Assembly: GCA_031279715.1 (NCBI GenBank)
Contig: JAITHY010000040.1
Span: forward strand, 1 to 38,075
Origin: Verrucomicrobiales bacterium
Lineage (GTDB): Bacteria > Verrucomicrobiota > Verrucomicrobiia > Methylacidiphilales > JAAUTS01
Reading direction: 5' to 3'
DNA: 38,075 nucleotides
How positions within the stretch are numbered: position 1 is the first letter of the stretch; each line of letters opens with the position of its first letter. The notes beneath the pieces are model-generated. The model made no database searches. It saw nothing but the letters and a program-made list of their open reading frames with translations, and had not been told where the DNA came from. Both the position numbers and the translations under genes were made by a program. Positions 22,255 to 31,751 of the stretch are shown here, one piece after another.

Positions 22255-25200
22255 TGCTCTATTTCCAACATCCTGGCTTTTATTTGCGTTTTGGCAAGCC
22301 TCGGGAATTTCCCGCCGACCATGACGTAATCGCCGTTCCTCGTCATCATCAGCCTGCCCTCCTTCACCTCCACGCAGGCCAGCCCGGCCAGCGCGGCATT
22401 CAATCTAACACGATTATATAACAAAAGCAATTCCACCGATTCCGGCCAGCGCCCGTGGCAGTCTTTCCACTTCGCCCGCAACGCCTCCCATTGCGCCACG
22501 CTCTGCAACTCCGCCAACTCACGGTAAGCGGCAATCCGCCACCGCGCTTCCGCCATGTACGACGATGGAATAAACGCCCCTGTAAAATCCCCGCCGCCAA
22601 TCCGCAAAAAATCCAGCCTTAGCCTGACCTCAGGCAAGTCATTCTGAGGCCCGCCCTTGAAAGTGGCAACCGCTTTTTTCAACAATCGGCAATACAACTC
22701 AAAGCCGACCGTGACGATGTGCCCGCTCTGTTCCGTGCCGAGCAAATTGCCCGCGCCGCGAATTTCCAAGTCACGCATCGCAATCCTGAACCCCGCGCCC
22801 AACTCCGTGTACTGCCGGATGGCTTGCACCCGCTTGCCCGCGTCGCCGCTGATCATGTCGCGCGGCAGCAGCAAAATCGCGTACGCCCGCGCCTGCCCGC
22901 GCCCCACGCGCCCGCGCAACTGGTACAAATCCGCCAAACCAAACCGGTCGGCGCGGTCAATGATGATGGTGTTCGCATTCGGAATATCAATGCCGCTCTC
23001 AATGATGGTGGTCGAAACCAGCACGTCCGTTCGCCCGTCGACAAACTTGTGCATCACGTCCTCCAGCATCTCCGTTTCCATTTGCCCGTGCCCAATGTCA
23101 ACCTTGGCGTCCGGCGCCAGAAAGCCGATTTTTTGGGCGACCAGGTCGATGCTCGCCACGCGATTGTGCAAATAATACACCTGCCCGCCGCGCCGCAACT
23201 CGCGCCGGATGGCGTCGCGGATGAGACGCTCATCGTAAGCGCAAATTGTTGTGTCCACCGGCAGCCGGTTCGGCGGCGCGGTCTCAATGGTGCTCATGTC
23301 GCGCGCCCCCATCAGCGAGAAATACAACGTGCGCGGAATCGGCGTCGCTGACAGTGTGAGCACGTCGATGAGCCGGAAGTTTCGCTTGAACATTTCCTTC
23401 TGCCGCACGCCAAACCGCTGTTCCTCATCAATAATCACCAGGCCGAGATTCTTAAATTTCACGTCCTTGGAAATCAGCCGGTGCGTGCCGACGACAATGT
23501 CCAGCTGACCGTCAGCGAGTTGTTCCAGCACGCGCCGCTGACACTGACGCGACTGGAACCGGCTCAACAAACCGATGTTGACCGGATAATCCGCCATGCG
23601 CTCGCACAGCGTCTCGTAATGCTGCTGCGCCAGCACCGTGGTCGGCACGAGGAACCCGACCTGCCTGCCCGCCGTCGCCGCCTTGAACGCCGCGCGAATC
23701 GCCACCTCCGTTTTGCCGAACCCAACATCGCCGCAAATAAGCCGGTCCATCGGACGGGCGCTTTCCATGTCACGCTTGGTCTCCTCAATCGCCTTGAGCT
23801 GGTCGGGCGTCGGCTGGTACAAAAACGCATCCTCAAACTCCCGCTGCCACTCACCATCAGCGGGAAACGCCGTGCCGGACAAACTCTCGCGCTCCGCCTG
23901 AATTCTAATCAACTCCGCCGCATAGTTGAAAATCGCCTGCTCCGCCTGTTTCTTGGCTCGCTCCCAATGACCGTTGCCCAGCACACTCAGCATCGGATGC
24001 CGCCTGCCCGCGCCCACATAACGCGACACCAAATGCGCCTGCTCCAACGGCACGTACAATTTCACGCTCCCGGCAAACTGCAACACCAGCGCCGACTGCC
24101 GCGCCTCACCGTCAGCGGTCACCTCCTCCATCCCGCAATACAACCCAATGCCGTGGTCGGCGTGCACCACGTAGTCACCGTCAGCGATGTCGGAAAAATC
24201 CAGCGGCGCGCGCTTCGCCTGCCGCGCCTGCAACCGCGCCGCCCTCCGCAGCGAGCGCAGCGTTTGATAACGCCCGAAAATCTCCGCGTCCGCCAGCAAC
24301 GCCAGCTTCTGCCCCACCCAGCTGAACCCGCGCAACAATGGACTCTGGCAAAAACGCACCAGCGGCTCGCCGTCAGCGGCGCGCAAATTCACCCCCCGCT
24401 CACGGCACCATTCCTTGAGCCGCTGCTCCTCACCCTCGTTGTTGCTGCTAATCCACACCTGCCAGTCGTTGTCGAGCCAGTCGTTGAGTTGCCGCACCAG
24501 CAGCCTGTTGCGATTTTCCAGCAACACCGGATCGGTGGCCGGCTGGTGCAAAAACGTGTGCTCGAAAAACGCCGCGTCCGCCCCCTCATCGTCAGCGGCC
24601 AAATCCACCACCAGCGGCGGCGTTGAAAAATACGCTGGCAATGACGCATCCCCCTGGCCCTGCAAAATGCCAAACGAAATCTGCGCCGCCTCCAGCCTGG
24701 CGACCGACTGCTGCTCCGTCACGTCAAACTCGCGGATGGAATCCACCTCATCGCCAAACCATTCCACCCTCAGCGGCGCCTGCCCGCTCCACGAAAACAC
24801 ATCCACAATACCGCCGCGCACCGCGTATTGCCCGCGCTGGCTGACCGTCCCCTCGCGCTGATACCCCGCGCTGACGAGGCGTTGCAAAAATTCCTCCATC
24901 GGCAAACGCCGCCCGCAGACGATGGCGTAAAACTGATTTTGCAACGCTGACGGTGACGGAAATTTTTGCCCCCAAGCCACCGCCGTGGTCAGCAACAACT
25001 GGTTGGGCGACACCAACAGCGTCTGCAACGCCTCCGTCACCTCCGCGAGCAAATCGGGTCCATGGTCAGCGCCCGCCGTGTCGTGCAACTCCGGCAAAAA
25101 CACCGCCGCGCACCGCCAGGCCGCCAAATCATTCGCCAGCTCCTCCTGCGCCCGCGCATTCGGCGCCAGCACAATCAGCGGCTCCCCCCCGTGCCTCAAC

Positions 25201-25322
25201 CGCCAGGCCGCCAGCACAAACGCCTGCGCGCTCGCCGGCATCCCACGCAACGACTCGCCGCCATCAAACACCCGCGCCAAAGCCGGCCGCGCCAATAATT
25301 GTGTTAAACACTCCCGCGCCAT
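22224..25322 (-). CDS. mfd: Transcription-repair coupling factor Mfd
   Basis: Mfd displaces RNA polymerase stalled at DNA damage and recruits UvrA. The 1032-residue protein shows, in order: the N-terminal UvrB-homology region (VRGGIVDVFSWSGQAPLRVE near 168), the CarD-like RNA polymerase-interacting domain (GDYVVHADHGIGLYCGMEEV near 377), and the helicase motor with Walker A CGDVGFGKTE near 529 and IIDEEQRFGV near 630. It continues with STTIIESGIDIPNANTIII and the arginine-finger region LYQLRGRVGRGQARAYA. The C-terminal TRCF domain follows. It is slightly shorter than E. coli Mfd (about 1150), mainly at the N-terminus. Start is ATG 25322; a TTG lies one codon upstream. Ten CGCTGAC words are present, all in the less conserved parts. 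Confidence 0.96.
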   Translation of the reverse strand: MARECLTQLLARPALARVFDGGESLRGMPASAQAFVLAAWRLRHGGEPLIVLAPNARAQEELANDLAAWRCAAVFLPELHDTAGADHGPDLLAEVTEALQTLLVSPNQLLLTTAVAWGQKFPSPSALQNQFYAIVCGRRLPMEEFLQRLVSAGYQREGTVSQRGQYAVRGGIVDVFSWSGQAPLRVEWFGDEVDSIREFDVTEQQSVARLEAAQISFGILQGQGDASLPAYFSTPPLVVDLAADDEGADAAFFEHTFLHQPATDPVLLENRNRLLVRQLNDWLDNDWQVWISSNNEGEEQRLKEWCRERGVNLRAADGEPLVRFCQSPLLRGFSWVGQKLALLADAEIFGRYQTLRSLRRAARLQARQAKRAPLDFSDIADGDYVVHADHGIGLYCGMEEVTADGEARQSALVLQFAGSVKLYVPLEQAHLVSRYVGAGRRHPMLSVLGNGHWERAKKQAEQAIFNYAAELIRIQAERESLSGTAFPADGEWQREFEDAFLYQPTPDQLKAIEETKRDMESARPMDRLICGDVGFGKTEVAIRAAFKAATAGRQVGFLVPTTVLAQQHYETLCERMADYPVNIGLLSRFQSRQCQRRVLEQLADGQLDIVVGTHRLISKDVKFKNLGLVIIDEEQRFGVRQKEMFKRNFRLIDVLTLSATPIPRTLYFSLMGARDMSTIETAPPNRLPVDTTICAYDERLIRDAIRRELRRGGQVYYLHNRVASIDLVAQKIGFLAPDAKVDIGHGQMETEMLEDVMHKFVDGRTDVLVSTTIIESGIDIPNANTIIIDRADRFGLADLYQLRGRVGRGQARAYAILLLPRDMISGDAGKRVQAIRQYTELGAGFRIAMRDLEIRGAGNLLGTEQSGHIVTVGFELYCRLLKKAVATFKGGPQNDLPEVRLRLDFLRIGGGDFTGAFIPSSYMAEARWRIAAYRELAELQSVAQWEALRAKWKDCHGRWPESVELLLLYNRVRLNAALAGLACVEVKEGRLMMTRNGDYVMVGGKFPRLAKTQIKARMLEIEQWILSLKDGR

Positions 25323-25410
25323 CAAGGATTAAATTCTAACCACGAAGACACCTCTGCACGAAGTCCTAATTTGACGGAACTTCACGCCTGGTGGTTTAAA
25401 TTTTCGCGCA

Positions 25411-25447
25411 AAAAAACGCCCGCTGATAATGAACGGGCGTTTTTTTG
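25411..25447 (-). terminator. Intrinsic terminator of pckG
   Basis: ACGCCCG (25416-25422) and CGGGCGT (25434-25440) form the stem, flanked by A6 on the left and T7 on the right, so it works on both strands. On the minus strand it terminates pckG; nothing on the plus strand needs it. Its 11-nt loop begins CTGATAATGAA, a one-base variant of the dispersed word (CGCTGATAATGA, 25421-25432). Confidence 0.85.
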
Positions 25448-25461
25448 GGTGACGGTCAGCG

Positions 25462-27282
25462 TCAGAGACGGCTAATGAGCAACTGGCGCTCATTCAGCAG
25501 TTCCTTCGGCAAACGGTCGCTGAGTTTCAAGAAAAGCGCCTCGTGTTGCAAAGTCACTTGCTTCCAGTTCGCGCGGTTGATGTCCATCGCCTCGGCCCAT
25601 TGTTCCTTGGTGAAGGACAGCCCCGTCCAGTCGAAGTCCTCATAGCGCGGCACCCAGCCGAGCGGGCTTTCCACGGCGGCGGCGCTGTCATTCGCACGGC
25701 CCACAATCCATTGCAAGACGCGCATATTCTCGCCGTAACCGGGCCACAAAAATTTACCGTCCTTGTCTTTGCGGAACCAGTTGACGTGGAAGACGCGCGG
25801 CTTCACCGTCAGCGTTTTGCCAAGATTCAACCAGTGTTGGAAATATGCGCCCATGTGGTAACCGGCGAACGGCAGCATCGCAAACGGGTCGTTGCGAAGC
25901 TGACCGACCGTGCCAGCGGCTGCGGCGGTCATTTCCGAACCCATCGTCGCGCCAAGATACACGCCATTGCTCCAGTTGTAAGCCTGGAACACCAGCGGCA
26001 CGTCGCTCATGCGGCGTCCGCCGAAGATGAACGCGCTGATGGGCACGCCTTCGGGGTTTTCCCAGGCGGGGTCAATCGTCGGGCACTGCGAGGCGGGCGC
26101 GGTGAAGCGGGCGTTCGGGTGCGCGGCCTTGCGACCACAATCCGGCGTCCAGTCCTGGCCAGTCCAGTCGCGCAATTTCGCGGGCGGCGCATCGGTCATG
26201 TCCTCCCACCACACATCGCCGTCGGGCGTCAGCGCGCAGTTGGTGAAAATCGTGTTCTTTGACGCGGAAATCATCGCGTTCGGGTTCGATTTGACCGAGG
26301 TGCCGGGCGCGACGCCAAAGTAGCCGTACTCAGGATTGATGGCGTAGAGTCGGCCATCCTTGCCGGGTTTAATCCAGGCGATGTCGTCGCCGACCGTCCA
26401 CACTTTCCAGCCTTTTTCCTGGAATGGCTTCGGCGGGATGAGCATGGCGAAGTTGGTCTTGCCGCAAGCCGACGGGAATGCCGCCGCGACGTAGGTTTTT
26501 TTGCCCCGCGGGTCCTCGACGCCGAGGATGAGCATGTGTTCGGCCATCCAGCCCTCATCACGCGCCATGCAGGAGGCAATGCGGAGGGCGAAGCATTTTT
26601 TGCCCAGCAACGCGTTGCCGCCGTAACCGCTGCCGTACGACCAAATTTCGCGGGTGTCGGGAAAATGCACGATGTATTTTTGCTCCTTGTTGCACGGCCA
26701 CGGCACATCCTTCTGCCCCGCCGCCAGCGGCGCGCCGACGGAGTGCACACACGGCACAACGAAACGGTCGCCCTTGTCAATCAAATCGAACACCTTCTGC
26801 CCCATGCGGGTCATGATTTTCATGTTCGTCACAACGTACGGCGAATCGGACAACTCGACGCCGATATGGCTGATGTCCGAACCGAGCGGCCCCATGCTGA
26901 ATGGAATCACATACATGGTGCGCCCCTTCATGCAGCCGGTGAAAAGTTTTTTCAATGTGTCCTTCATCTCGCGCGGGTCCATCCAGTTGTTGGTCGGCCC
27001 CGCATCCTCGCGGTTCTGGCTGCAAATGAACGTGCGATCCTCAACGCGCGCCACATCAGTGGGGTCGGAGCAGGCGAGATAACTGTTCGGGCGTTTTTTT
27101 TCGTCGAGCTTGACGAAAGTGCCGCTCTTGACCATCAGGTCGCAAAGTTGGTTGTATTCTTGCTCGGAACCGTCGCAGAAGTGGACTTGATCGGGCTGGC
27201 ACAACTCAACCATTTGCCCAATCCATTTTAGCAAAGGAGCATGGTTGGTTTTACCGTTGCCGGCCTGTTTGTAATTACTCAT
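25462..27282 (-). CDS. pckG: Phosphoenolpyruvate carboxykinase (GTP)
   Basis: Converts oxaloacetate and GTP to PEP and CO2, the first step of gluconeogenesis. The 606-residue protein has family length. It shows the GTP-type hallmarks: AAFPSACGKTNFAML near 280 with the reactive Cys and P-loop, KVWTVGDDIAWIKPG near 305, and FIFGGRRMSDVPLVFQAY near 425. Also visible are NWMDPREM near 95 and VNWFRKDKDGKFLWPGYGEN near 518. ATG 27282 is chosen because AAAGGT lies 8-13 nt upstream and the protein then begins at the usual place; the frame extends 33 codons further without support. It is a single-gene unit with a strong promoter (TTGCCA-N17-TATAAT), a leader hairpin and a terminator. Two CGCTGAC words occur, plus one just after the stop. 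Confidence 0.96.
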   Translation of the reverse strand: MSNYKQAGNGKTNHAPLLKWIGQMVELCQPDQVHFCDGSEQEYNQLCDLMVKSGTFVKLDEKKRPNSYLACSDPTDVARVEDRTFICSQNREDAGPTNNWMDPREMKDTLKKLFTGCMKGRTMYVIPFSMGPLGSDISHIGVELSDSPYVVTNMKIMTRMGQKVFDLIDKGDRFVVPCVHSVGAPLAAGQKDVPWPCNKEQKYIVHFPDTREIWSYGSGYGGNALLGKKCFALRIASCMARDEGWMAEHMLILGVEDPRGKKTYVAAAFPSACGKTNFAMLIPPKPFQEKGWKVWTVGDDIAWIKPGKDGRLYAINPEYGYFGVAPGTSVKSNPNAMISASKNTIFTNCALTPDGDVWWEDMTDAPPAKLRDWTGQDWTPDCGRKAAHPNARFTAPASQCPTIDPAWENPEGVPISAFIFGGRRMSDVPLVFQAYNWSNGVYLGATMGSEMTAAAAGTVGQLRNDPFAMLPFAGYHMGAYFQHWLNLGKTLTVKPRVFHVNWFRKDKDGKFLWPGYGENMRVLQWIVGRANDSAAAVESPLGWVPRYEDFDWTGLSFTKEQWAEAMDINRANWKQVTLQHEALFLKLSDRLPKELLNERQLLISRL

Positions 27283-27316
27283 TATTTTTACCTTTCGGGT
27301 GAATTGTTGCGTGTAA

Positions 27317-27341
27317 TCACACCCCATCCAGCAGGGTGTGA
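27317..27341 (-). promoter_or_regulatory. Hairpin in the pckG mRNA leader
   Basis: TCACACCC (27317-27324) and GGGTGTGA (27334-27341) form a perfect 8-bp stem with a 9-nt loop. It lies within the ~64-nt 5' leader, starting about 5 nt after the predicted +1. It may protect the mRNA end or be an operator or attenuating structure. No known riboswitch fits its small size. Confidence 0.45.
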
Positions 27342-27352
27342 AAAACGCAAAA

Positions 27353-27381
27353 ATTATAGGTAGCGTGACAAAGGCTGGCAA
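27353..27381 (-). promoter_or_regulatory. Strong sigma-70 promoter of pckG
   Basis: On the minus strand TTGCCA (27381-27376), 17 bp, TATAAT (27358-27353): five of six plus six of six consensus bases. This is the best promoter in the window and predicts a +1 near 27346. Confidence 0.75.
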
Positions 27382-27435
27382 TGCTTTATTTTTTCAAAAA
27401 CCAGGCTGCGCAAACGAAGGCGGCTCTTTTTAAAA

Positions 27436-30400
27436 TCACTCCCCGCTGATGCTGGCGGCTTCGGTGGGTTCCTCGCTCTTCTTGATGCTCACTAACGTCG
27501 CGGGGATGCGGCTGCTCTTGAAGAAGCTCGTTTTGTCGAGCACATGTTTTTGGATTGCTTCAAACAACAAGAACGAGACGGGCGTTACGTACAGCGTCAG
27601 CACTTGCGAAACCAGCAAACCGCCGATGATGGCCAGCCCCAACCCGACGCGCGTGCCACCACCAGCGCCCCAGCCCACGGCCAGCGGAATCGCGCCCATC
27701 ACCGCCGCCAGTGTGGTCATGATAATCGGGCGGAAGCGTTCGACACACGCCTCCTCGACGGCCTCGCGCGGTTTTTTGCCAAGGTCCATTTGTTGCAATG
27801 CGAAGTCCACAATCAGAATGCCATTCTTCTTTACGATGCCGATAAGCATAAAAATACCTATCATTGAGTAGAGTGAAAAATCCTGGCCGAACACCCACAG
27901 CGTCGCCAAGCCGCCGACGGTGGCGGGAACCAGAGTGCTGAGCACCGTCAGCGGGTGCAGATAGCTCTCATACAAAATGCCGAGGATGACATACATGATG
28001 AAGACGCTGAAGATGAGCAAATATGGAAACACCTCAAACAGTTGCGCGAAAATGTCGGCGTCTCCCTTCAACCCGTAGAGGATGCCTTGCGGAATATTAT
28101 CATGCGCGAGTTTGTTAATTTCATCGGCGACGGTGCCGATGGCGACGCCGGGCTTCAGGTTAAAGAACACGGTGACACTGGTGAATTGGTCAATGTGGTT
28201 GACCTGCTGCGGGCCGAGCAGTTGCCTCCACTTCACCACGGCGTTGAGCGGGACAAGGTTGCCGCTGACGGACTTGACATAGAGCAGGCTCAAGTCCTCG
28301 GGATTGGCCCGGTAGCGGTCGTCAACTTCCATGATGAGCTGGTATTGGTCCCGCTCGGTTTTGATCAGGTACAAATAATTTTGCGAATACGCGTTGCGGA
28401 GCGCCGTCTCAATATCCTGCACGCTGACGCCGTAGGTCATGGCTTGCTCGCGCAGGATGTCGATTTGCAATTGCGGAAATTTTTGGTTCATGTCCGAGGA
28501 AACTGTTTGCATTCCGGGAATCATCCACATTTTGGCAATCATCACGTCGGCGGTTTTGTACACCTGGTCGGGGTCGAGGCCGCTCATGGCGAAGGCGTAT
28601 TTGCCCTGGGTGTTGGCGGTCGCGCCGGCGCTGATTTTGAGCACTGGCTCCGGTTGCAGCAACGGCATAATGCCTGGAATTTGCATCATCTGCGCGGTCA
28701 ATTCGCCAATGACGCTGTTGATGTCCTTGCGCTGATCGCGGTCCTTGAGGAACAGGAATGTGCCGCCGAGGTTGGACGGTAAAAATCCGGTGACGCCGGT
28801 AATGGTAATGCCGACGTTGAGGTCGGGATGCTTCCGTAAAATTTCCAAGATGCGCCGCTGATAGCCCTGCATTTTTTCCGGCGAGGCGTCCTGCGAGGCA
28901 ATGAACGCGCCGCGGACGAGACCGCTGTCACCCGCGGGCAGGAAGGTGCGCGGCAGTTGCAGGAAAATCCACACGCTGCCAATGGCGCAAACAATCCACG
29001 CCAAGATTGAAATCCACGTGTGGTGCAAAAAGAAATCCAGCGATTTGCCATACAGCCGCGTCAGCCCGCCGAACCATTTTTCCATGAACCGCTGCATCAG
29101 CGTCAGCTTGCGCTGTCCCGCGCGCTCGCCCAGCACGCGCGAGCACATCAGCGGCGTCAGCGTCAGCGACACCACGCCGGAGCAAATCACCGTGATGATA
29201 ATCGTCACGCCAAACTCGCGGAAAATCAACCCGACTTGCCCGGGCATGAACACCAGCGGGATGAACACCGCCGCCAGTGACAGCGTCATGGACAAAATCG
29301 TGAAGCTGATTTCCCTCGCGCTGTTGAACGTCGCCGCCATCACACCCTCGCCCGATTCCATTCGCCGCACGGTGTTTTCCAAAAACACGATGGCGTCGTC
29401 CACCAAAAAACCAATCGCCAGCACCAGCGCCAGCAGCGACAGGTTGTCAATGCTGAACCCGCACAAATTCATCACGATAAACGTCATCAACAGCGAGATG
29501 GGCAGCGCCACCGCCGGCACAATGGTGTCCGCCGCCTTGCCGAGGAACACGTAAATCACCAGCACCACCAGCACAAAGGCGATGAACAGCGTCTCCATCA
29601 CCTCGTTTAGCGAGGCGATAATCGTCTGCGACCGGTCATACACCACGAACATCTGCGCCGAGCCGGGCAACAGCAATTTCATTTGCGGCAAAATTTCGCG
29701 CACCTGCTCCGCCACGGCGACCGCGTTCGCGTCGGTTTGCTTCGACACCGCCATCACCACCGTCTCCGCGTCCGGCATCGAACCCGCGTAATAAAACCGC
29801 GCGAGGATGCGCTCGTTGTTGGTGGACGATTTCACCTCCGCCACGTCGCGCAAATACACCGCGTGACCGTCAGCGTAACCGATGATAAGTTTCGCGTAAT
29901 CCTCCGCCTCAACCAACTGGCCTCGCGGCGTCAGCAAATAAGTGCGGTGCTTGCCGTCGAATTGCCCCGCGCCCTGGTATTGTGTCGCCTTGGAAATCGC
30001 GCCCGCCACATCCTGCATAGACAACCCGCGCGCGCTGACGGCGGCGGGGTCAACCTTCACACGCACCGCCGGCGCGGAGGAATACACCTGCACGTTGGAG
30101 ACGCCGTTCACAATGCTAATGCGTTGGCCGATGTTTGTGGTGGCCAACTCGTACAACTGCCCCGTGGTCAGCGTTTGGCTGCTGATGGCGATGTAAATGA
30201 TGGGCTGGTCGTTCGGATTGGTTTTCCTGAACACCGGCGGCGAGGGCAAATCCGGCGGCAAGTTGCCTGTCGCCTGCGTGATGGCGGTTTGCACGTCAGT
30301 CGCGGCGGCGTCAATGTGCTTGGTGAGTTGAAACTCCAGGTTCATCGTGGTGACGCCCTGCGTGCTGGACGAGGTGATTTGCTTGATGCCCGGAATTTGC

Positions 30401-30618
30401 AAAAACTGTTTCTCCAACGGCGTGGCAATGTTGTTCGCCATCGTCACCGGATTCGCCCCGGGATACGCGACCGTGACACTAATGACGGGCGAGGGAATCT
30501 CCGGCAAATCATTCACCGGCATCCGCTGATAACAAATAATCCCGAACACGATGACGCTGACCGTGACCATCATGGTAAACACGGGACGCCGGATGAACGG
30601 ATCGGACAAGCTGCTCAT
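27436..30618 (-). CDS. RND multidrug efflux transporter, AcrB/HAE-1 family
   Basis: Inner-membrane, proton-driven pump of a tripartite efflux system. The 1060-residue protein has the RND fold: helix 1 (RRPVFTMMVTVSVIVFGI), the large first periplasmic loop, and helices 2-6 with the proton-relay aspartates in IGFLVDDAIVFLENTVRRME near 404. The second large loop is followed by the C-terminal helices with MIGIFMLIGIVKKNGILIVD near 945, carrying the conserved Lys. N-terminal RMPVNDLPEIPSPVISVTVAYPGA is typical of the HAE-1 branch for hydrophobic drugs. Last gene of tolC-acrA-acrB, 2 bp after the adaptor stop. Nine CGCTGAC words occur in it. Confidence 0.95.
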   Translation of the reverse strand: MSSLSDPFIRRPVFTMMVTVSVIVFGIICYQRMPVNDLPEIPSPVISVTVAYPGANPVTMANNIATPLEKQFLQIPGIKQITSSSTQGVTTMNLEFQLTKHIDAAATDVQTAITQATGNLPPDLPSPPVFRKTNPNDQPIIYIAISSQTLTTGQLYELATTNIGQRISIVNGVSNVQVYSSAPAVRVKVDPAAVSARGLSMQDVAGAISKATQYQGAGQFDGKHRTYLLTPRGQLVEAEDYAKLIIGYADGHAVYLRDVAEVKSSTNNERILARFYYAGSMPDAETVVMAVSKQTDANAVAVAEQVREILPQMKLLLPGSAQMFVVYDRSQTIIASLNEVMETLFIAFVLVVLVIYVFLGKAADTIVPAVALPISLLMTFIVMNLCGFSIDNLSLLALVLAIGFLVDDAIVFLENTVRRMESGEGVMAATFNSAREISFTILSMTLSLAAVFIPLVFMPGQVGLIFREFGVTIIITVICSGVVSLTLTPLMCSRVLGERAGQRKLTLMQRFMEKWFGGLTRLYGKSLDFFLHHTWISILAWIVCAIGSVWIFLQLPRTFLPAGDSGLVRGAFIASQDASPEKMQGYQRRILEILRKHPDLNVGITITGVTGFLPSNLGGTFLFLKDRDQRKDINSVIGELTAQMMQIPGIMPLLQPEPVLKISAGATANTQGKYAFAMSGLDPDQVYKTADVMIAKMWMIPGMQTVSSDMNQKFPQLQIDILREQAMTYGVSVQDIETALRNAYSQNYLYLIKTERDQYQLIMEVDDRYRANPEDLSLLYVKSVSGNLVPLNAVVKWRQLLGPQQVNHIDQFTSVTVFFNLKPGVAIGTVADEINKLAHDNIPQGILYGLKGDADIFAQLFEVFPYLLIFSVFIMYVILGILYESYLHPLTVLSTLVPATVGGLATLWVFGQDFSLYSMIGIFMLIGIVKKNGILIVDFALQQMDLGKKPREAVEEACVERFRPIIMTTLAAVMGAIPLAVGWGAGGGTRVGLGLAIIGGLLVSQVLTLYVTPVSFLLFEAIQKHVLDKTSFFKSSRIPATLVSIKKSEEPTEAASISGE

Positions 30619-30620
30619 TG

Positions 30621-31748
30621 TCAGGATTGCCCTCCGGCGGGTTGACTGTCAGCGGGCGGCGCGACGCGGATTTTCGCACCCGGGCTGAGCATCAGCTGTC
30701 CGTCCAGCACCACCGTCTCGCCGGCACTGACGCCCTTTTCAATCACCAACCATCCCCCCTGCCGCTGCCCCTCGGTGACCATTCGCAAATCCACCGTTTG
30801 GTCGGGATTCACCACAAACACGTACGCCCCGTTGTGCCCGACCTGCACAGCGTCAGCGGGTATCAATACCGCGTCGGGAATGTCCGCCAGCACCAGCTTC
30901 ACTTTCACAAACTGCCCGGCCCAAAACAACCGGTCCTCATTCGGCATAATCGCCCGCAACATCACCGTCCCCGTCCCCGCGCGAATCATGTTGTCCAAAA
31001 AATACAACTCCCCGTAACGACTTTTCGACTCATCATCCGGAAAATACACCTGCACCCTCAGCGTGCCCTTTTGAAAATACTCCCGCACCCGCGGCAGATC
31101 CGCCTCCGCCACGATAAAATCCACATACATCGGGTCCATGCGCTGAATCGACACCAACGTTTTCCCGCTGTAAGCGTTCACCACATTGCCGATGTCCACC
31201 TGATGCGCCCCCATTTTCCCGTCAATGGGAGCGGTGATATGGCAGTAACCAAGGTTAATCTCCGCCGTCTCCAGCGCCGCCTCGTCCGCCTTGACCGTCG
31301 CCCGGTTCACCTCCACGGTGGTTTTCAAATTCTCCAAATCCTGCGCCGAAATGTAATTGCCCGCAACCAGGCTCTCATTGCGCTTCAACTGCTCCTGATT
31401 ATACGCCAACATCGCCCGATCCGACGCCAGCCGCGCCGCCGCCTGCTCCCTGGCGGCTTGGTACGGGCGGGGGTCAATGGTGAACAACGGCTCGCCCGCT
31501 CTCACCTCCTGCCCGTCCGTGAAATGAATTTTCGTCACCGCGCCCGAAACTTGCGGCATAATCAACACGCTCTGCAACGCCTGGCACGTCCCGATTTCCT
31601 CAAGATACAACGGCACCTTTCGCGCGACCGCCTGCGCCGTCGTCACCAACACCGGCGGACGCTGCGGCGGCGCCTGCTCTTTCTTCGCGCAGCCGCTGAC
31701 CATGACCGTCAGCGCCGCCACCAAATGAAAATTCAAAACTTTCCTCAT
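30621..31748 (-). CDS. RND efflux adaptor (membrane fusion) lipoprotein, AcrA-like
   Basis: Periplasmic adaptor connecting the pump to the outer-membrane channel. The 375-residue protein starts with a lipoprotein signal peptide ending in the lipobox VSGC (Cys20), then a barrel-sandwich half (VLIMPQVSGAVTKIHFTDGQ near 62). An alpha-hairpin (QAAREQAAARLASDRAML to ALETAEINLGYCHI) and the second half (APIDGKMGAHQVDIGNVV) follow. The beta-barrel and membrane-proximal domains come last. Spacing is 3 bp after the tolC-like stop and 2 bp before acrB. The signal peptide is encoded by two adjacent opposed copies of the dispersed word (31694 and 31708). Substrate range is unknown. Confidence 0.93.
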   Translation of the reverse strand: MRKVLNFHLVAALTVMVSGCAKKEQAPPQRPPVLVTTAQAVARKVPLYLEEIGTCQALQSVLIMPQVSGAVTKIHFTDGQEVRAGEPLFTIDPRPYQAAREQAAARLASDRAMLAYNQEQLKRNESLVAGNYISAQDLENLKTTVEVNRATVKADEAALETAEINLGYCHITAPIDGKMGAHQVDIGNVVNAYSGKTLVSIQRMDPMYVDFIVAEADLPRVREYFQKGTLRVQVYFPDDESKSRYGELYFLDNMIRAGTGTVMLRAIMPNEDRLFWAGQFVKVKLVLADIPDAVLIPADAVQVGHNGAYVFVVNPDQTVDLRMVTEGQRQGGWLVIEKGVSAGETVVLDGQLMLSPGAKIRVAPPADSQPAGGQS

Positions 31749-31751
31749 AAA

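Noticed and set aside
23481..24626. 381-codon plus-strand ORF inside mfd
   Set aside because: Antisense shadow of a clearly recognisable mfd; Arg/His/Leu-rich, no domain.
27283..27381. Longer PckG start with 33 extra residues
   Set aside because: The extension overlaps the promoter and leader hairpin, and a good ribosome-binding site precedes ATG 27282.
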